From assembly GCA_025927795.1 (NCBI GenBank), contig JAICKT010000174.1, positions 1 to 9,067 of the forward strand: a stretch of 9,067 nt of DNA, read 5' to 3'. Below are positions 6,358 through 9,067 of the stretch, piece after piece. Under the pieces are notes generated by a model. That model did no database searches. It was not told where the DNA came from and saw only the letters and a list, made by a program, of their open reading frames with translations. Made by a program: the position numbers and the translations under genes. The DNA is from Parafilimonas sp. (lineage in GTDB: Bacteria; Bacteroidota; Bacteroidia; Chitinophagales; Chitinophagaceae). Every line of letters starts with the position of its first letter. The first letter of the stretch is position 1.

Positions 6358-7257
6358 TTACATCTCACCTGTATTCAGCCACCTTGTACAATCTTCTCCA
6401 AGGTTTTCAACACACATTTTTTCATAACGTTCGTTATCTTCTTTTGTAAGAATATCTTTCCAACGCCCATTGGTGCCTTTGTTTATAAAAGCATCAGAAC
6501 CGCCATCCCAAAATGCGCCGCCAAGCGGAACACTTTTAACCGAATTTTTTTTCATGTAATCAAAACTGCAATGTTCAAGAATATCATTCCACTTTGATTC
6601 ATCAATTTTTATATCGAGAAAATCTGCAACCTTTCTTATTTCGCGCGGCATATCTTCTTTCATCTTTGCAAAATGTATAAGATGAACGTTTGGAAGATTT
6701 CTTATTGCCCACCACGATTTTATATTCTCCCAAAAAGGCCAAAAAGGAAAGCCGTCTTTATCAAGCCAATCCCTGAAGTATTGAACAATATCGCTTGTTG
6801 GTTTTTCAATGGGTGGACCAACGCGACCCGGAGTATCATTTAATGCATGATACCAAAATTCATTTGCAGTTACATGATGATTATACATACTCCACACCAC
6901 ATCGCGGCCATCTCTTCCTATATAAATATATTTTGCTTTTGGTGAAAATACCAGTGCATCAACAGGCAGATGTGTTTTTATAAAACGACGATGTTGCTGT
7001 TGTTCAACAGCAGGCAGTTTTATTTCTTTTGGCGGGACACGCAAATCAAGCCAGGGCGACATTTCAGCAACTTCCAAATCTTCTGCACCATTAAAAATTA
7101 ATTGCGAAACTATTTGCTGCAACCAGGTAGTTCCCGATTTAGCATACGTTGCAATAATAATATCATCATCTCTAAATTTAAAATCATTCCAGATAGTTGA
7201 ATCGAAATGATGGTTGTGAAGTTCGCGGGTTTTCTTTGGCAGATTCATCGTTTCCAT
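6358..7257 (-). CDS. PAPS-dependent sulfotransferase (sulfotransferase 1 family)
   Basis: The 299-residue cytosolic-type enzyme transfers sulfate from 3'-phosphoadenosine-5'-phosphosulfate (PAPS) to a hydroxyl or amine acceptor. The 5'-phosphosulfate-binding loop is YAKSGTTW at 38-45 (usually YPKSGTTW, Lys40 conserved). The putative catalytic base is His96 in KTHLP (94-98). The 3'-phosphate site is YIGRDGRDVVWSMYNHH at 112-128 (Arg115, Ser123), completed by KGTNGRWKD at 260-268, the counterpart of the RKGxxGDWK motif. All key residues are present and the length is typical. There is no signal peptide. The acceptor cannot be deduced. The gene follows the sugar dehydrogenase gene on the same strand after 83 bp, with no exact promoter element in the gap, so co-transcription is plausible. 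Met1 and Met4 are both possible starts. The terminator hairpin at 6224-6261 lies downstream. Confidence 0.92.
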   Translation of the reverse strand: METMNLPKKTRELHNHHFDSTIWNDFKFRDDDIIIATYAKSGTTWLQQIVSQLIFNGAEDLEVAEMSPWLDLRVPPKEIKLPAVEQQQHRRFIKTHLPVDALVFSPKAKYIYIGRDGRDVVWSMYNHHVTANEFWYHALNDTPGRVGPPIEKPTSDIVQYFRDWLDKDGFPFWPFWENIKSWWAIRNLPNVHLIHFAKMKEDMPREIRKVADFLDIKIDESKWNDILEHCSFDYMKKNSVKSVPLGGAFWDGGSDAFINKGTNGRWKDILTKEDNERYEKMCVENLGEDCTRWLNTGEM

Positions 7258-7323
7258 AACGTGTAAGTTTTAGTTTAAAAGAAAGATACAATAATATCAT
7301 AAAAAGTTTTTCTTTCCTCTTTT

Positions 7324-7339
7324 TTGAATAACTATTCAA
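7324..7339. repeat. AT-rich palindrome between the dehydrogenase and sulfotransferase genes
   Basis: TTGAATA-AC-TATTCAA is a 7-bp inverted repeat with a 2-bp centre, starting 1 bp downstream of the dehydrogenase stop on the minus strand. It lacks a downstream T-tract on that strand and has too short a loop for a normal terminator. It could be a small operator-like dyad or chance in AT-rich DNA. Confidence 0.25.
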
Positions 7340-7340
7340 T

Positions 7341-9056
7341 TTATTTTATGCTTGCTCCAACAATCTTATAAATTTTACCATCTGCTTTTGTGAGGATATA
7401 TAATTCTCCCTGCGCATCTTTTCCAAAACGGAGATCTACTCTCCCGCTGCCGCATAAAGCAGATAATTTTTTTATTGAATCGTTAATAGAAATCTGCCAT
7501 TCCTTTATTGTTGCTTCGCTGCCCTGGTGTATATCCTTTATATCAATATAAAATAATCTGCCGGTTGGAATATCACCAAATAAAAATTTTCCCTTTAACT
7601 GTCGCACTGCAGCACCGGTATATTCATATCCGCCGCAAATTGCTTTGCCTTCATCATGATCATACTCTGCAATTGGGTATATAATGTGATAGCTGCTGTC
7701 GTTTGGCGGAAGCGGATGAACTTTATTCAGATCACCATAAGGATTTAAAGAAAAATTTCCTTCACGTATTGGCCATCCATAATCATTTCCTTTTTTTATA
7801 AGATTGATTGATTCAATATTTCCATGACCAATATTACAAGCCAGCATTTCACCCGAATGCATCCACGTAAAGCGATGCGGATTACGAAATCCATAAGCAT
7901 AAATTTCACCTAAATCATCTTTATTTTTTACAAAAGGATTGTTTGAAGGAATACCATATTTTTTATTTGCACTGTTATTACCTGATGGATCAATGCGCAA
8001 AATAGTTCCCCAGGGTTTTTGTTTACTATGCGCTAAAAAAGCATAACCATTTTCTGTGCAGCCACCATCTCCAATACCTATATACAATAAACCATAATCC
8101 TCATCGCCTGGTTTTGCAAGCGGATTAAAACTTATTTCCTGCGCGCCATGAATTCCGCTCACCATATTTATGCGCAATAATTCGCGGCTTGTTCCTTTAA
8201 AAATTTTTGCATTTGGATCATCAGCCTTCCATTCTGTAAGCACCCATTGCAATGCAACAGGTATTGAATCATCATAACTAAAATCTGCTTTAGCTGAATT
8301 TGCTTTTTCTGTATGCGTTGTATAAAACAAACCATTCTTTGCAAACTGCGGATGAAACGCAAAACTTCCAAAACCTGTTGCAAGCCCCGGTTCGTTTATA
8401 AAGTTTGGCTTTAGTTGTGCCATGTCCATATAAACAGTTGTATGATTATTTTCAAGCGCATATAATTTGCCACGCAGATCAACAATAAATATTTTTCCTA
8501 TGTTTGGCTGATAATCGAGTTTGGTAATTCTTGCCAATGGCTTTTTATTGCTGTCACTCGATGCAGGAACCTGCGTAACCAATTGCAGTTTTACAATAAG
8601 GTTTGATAATTTTATTTTTTCAGGAATCGGGTCTTTTATTCCTGTTGTTGTATCATTTATTTTACGCTCGTTATGCGTGTTTAAAAAAGCAATAATGTTA
8701 TTTATTTCATCATCTTTTAAAGAAAAAAATGAAGGCATCAATGTTTTATAAAAGCGATGTAAAGAGTCTGCACGTTTATCGTTTGCTTCAATTAATTGCT
8801 CGGGGTTATGAATAAATTTATGCAGCCATTCAGCAGAAACTTCCTTCGTAATTCCGCTTAACTGCGGGCCAATATTATTTTGTTTGAAGTTGTGACAACC
8901 ACTGCAGTTTTTATCAAATAAAATTCCACCGGAATTAATTGCAGCCGTATCAGAAGAAATTAAATTATTGTTTGATGTTAAAGAATTGCAGGAAACCAGG
9001 CATAATAAAAAAAGAAAAACACCCGGACTGTATAAAAAAATTTTTTGCATACGCAT
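7341..9056 (-). CDS. Lipoprotein cytochrome c - PQQ-dependent sugar (glucose/sorbosone-type) dehydrogenase fusion
   Basis: The 571-residue protein has a lipoprotein signal (hydrophobic residues 6-20, lipobox LVSC with Cys23), then a class I cytochrome c domain at about 40-129: heme motif CSGCH at 51-55 and probable distal ligand Met107 in TLMPSF. A linker leads to a six-bladed beta-propeller of the glucose/sorbosone dehydrogenase family at about 150-571. Matches to soluble PQQ glucose dehydrogenase include GSFAFHPQF (230-238), HGAQEISFNP (303-312; His303 aligns with the catalytic His144), LYIGIGDGG (324-332), GTILRIDPSG (350-359), YGFRNPHRF (388-396; Arg391/Asn392 align with PQQ-contacting Arg228/Asn229) and INLIKKGNDYGWP (417-429). 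It likely oxidises a sugar or alcohol outside the cytoplasmic membrane and passes electrons through its own heme to the respiratory chain. The exact substrate is unknown, and PQQ use is inferred from the fold. ATG 9056 and ATG 9050 are both possible starts. The window ends 11 bp upstream, so the promoter is mostly outside. Confidence 0.92.
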   Translation of the reverse strand: MRMQKIFLYSPGVFLFLLCLVSCNSLTSNNNLISSDTAAINSGGILFDKNCSGCHNFKQNNIGPQLSGITKEVSAEWLHKFIHNPEQLIEANDKRADSLHRFYKTLMPSFFSLKDDEINNIIAFLNTHNERKINDTTTGIKDPIPEKIKLSNLIVKLQLVTQVPASSDSNKKPLARITKLDYQPNIGKIFIVDLRGKLYALENNHTTVYMDMAQLKPNFINEPGLATGFGSFAFHPQFAKNGLFYTTHTEKANSAKADFSYDDSIPVALQWVLTEWKADDPNAKIFKGTSRELLRINMVSGIHGAQEISFNPLAKPGDEDYGLLYIGIGDGGCTENGYAFLAHSKQKPWGTILRIDPSGNNSANKKYGIPSNNPFVKNKDDLGEIYAYGFRNPHRFTWMHSGEMLACNIGHGNIESINLIKKGNDYGWPIREGNFSLNPYGDLNKVHPLPPNDSSYHIIYPIAEYDHDEGKAICGGYEYTGAAVRQLKGKFLFGDIPTGRLFYIDIKDIHQGSEATIKEWQISINDSIKKLSALCGSGRVDLRFGKDAQGELYILTKADGKIYKIVGASIK

Positions 9057-9067
9057 AATTAAACAAA

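Noticed and set aside
7258..7340. A promoter for the sulfotransferase gene (CAATAATA at 7289-7296 on the + strand)
   Set aside because: It has one mismatch to the -7 consensus and no TTG at a usable distance upstream on the minus strand, so it is not better than chance in AT-rich DNA.
8168..8751. Open frames on both strands inside the dehydrogenase gene
   Set aside because: They overlap a coding sequence with continuous matches to the cytochrome c and sugar dehydrogenase families.
9057..9067. TTTG on the minus strand at the window edge as part of a -7 element for the dehydrogenase gene
   Set aside because: The required TA and -33 bases lie outside the window, so it cannot be supported.

Overview
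The window looks like an ordinary chromosomal stretch from a member of the Bacteroidota, probably near the Chitinophagaceae. This rests on three things: AT-rich DNA (roughly one-third GC by eye), a secreted protein with a type IX secretion C-terminal sorting domain, and gene families typical of that phylum (short Crp-like regulators, a large GAF-like protein, a lipoprotein cytochrome c fused to a sugar dehydrogenase). I see no tRNA, rRNA, CRISPR array, transposase or phage structural gene. Every gap between genes is shorter than 300 bp. The taxonomic placement is inference from gene content.

Left part (1-1847, + strand): a small exported protein made of a signal peptide, one beta-sandwich-like domain and a type IX sorting domain, followed by a D12-class DNA adenine methyltransferase. 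No restriction endonuclease is visible beside the methyltransferase, so it looks solitary. It converges, 9 bp apart, on a 777-residue minus-strand protein (1857-4190) with a GAF-like segment and no assigned function.

Middle part (4191-6203, + strand): a 157-bp divergent intergenic region carries an 18-bp palindrome with CRP-like half-site spacing. It leads into a possible transcription unit of a two-helix membrane protein with TPR repeats, a Crp/Fnr-type regulator lacking the usual cAMP-contact signature, and an AhpD-like carboxymuconolactone decarboxylase family protein. The last gene has its own candidate Bacteroidota -7 promoter element. The regulator and AhpD-like protein suggest a small redox or stress module, which is inference.

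Right part (6204-9067, - strand): a strong bidirectional terminator hairpin separates the AhpD-like gene from two convergent minus-strand genes. These are a lipoprotein cytochrome c-PQQ sugar dehydrogenase and, 83 bp downstream of it, a PAPS-dependent sulfotransferase. They may be co-transcribed and could act on the same class of carbohydrate or alcohol substrate, but nothing in the sequence identifies the substrate.

I do not find a convincing new multi-gene system. The items most worth a second look are the uncharacterised GAF-like protein, the palindrome upstream of the membrane TPR / Crp-like / AhpD-like gene set, the solitary methyltransferase with a 4.4-kb GATC-free stretch beside it, and the dehydrogenase-sulfotransferase pair.
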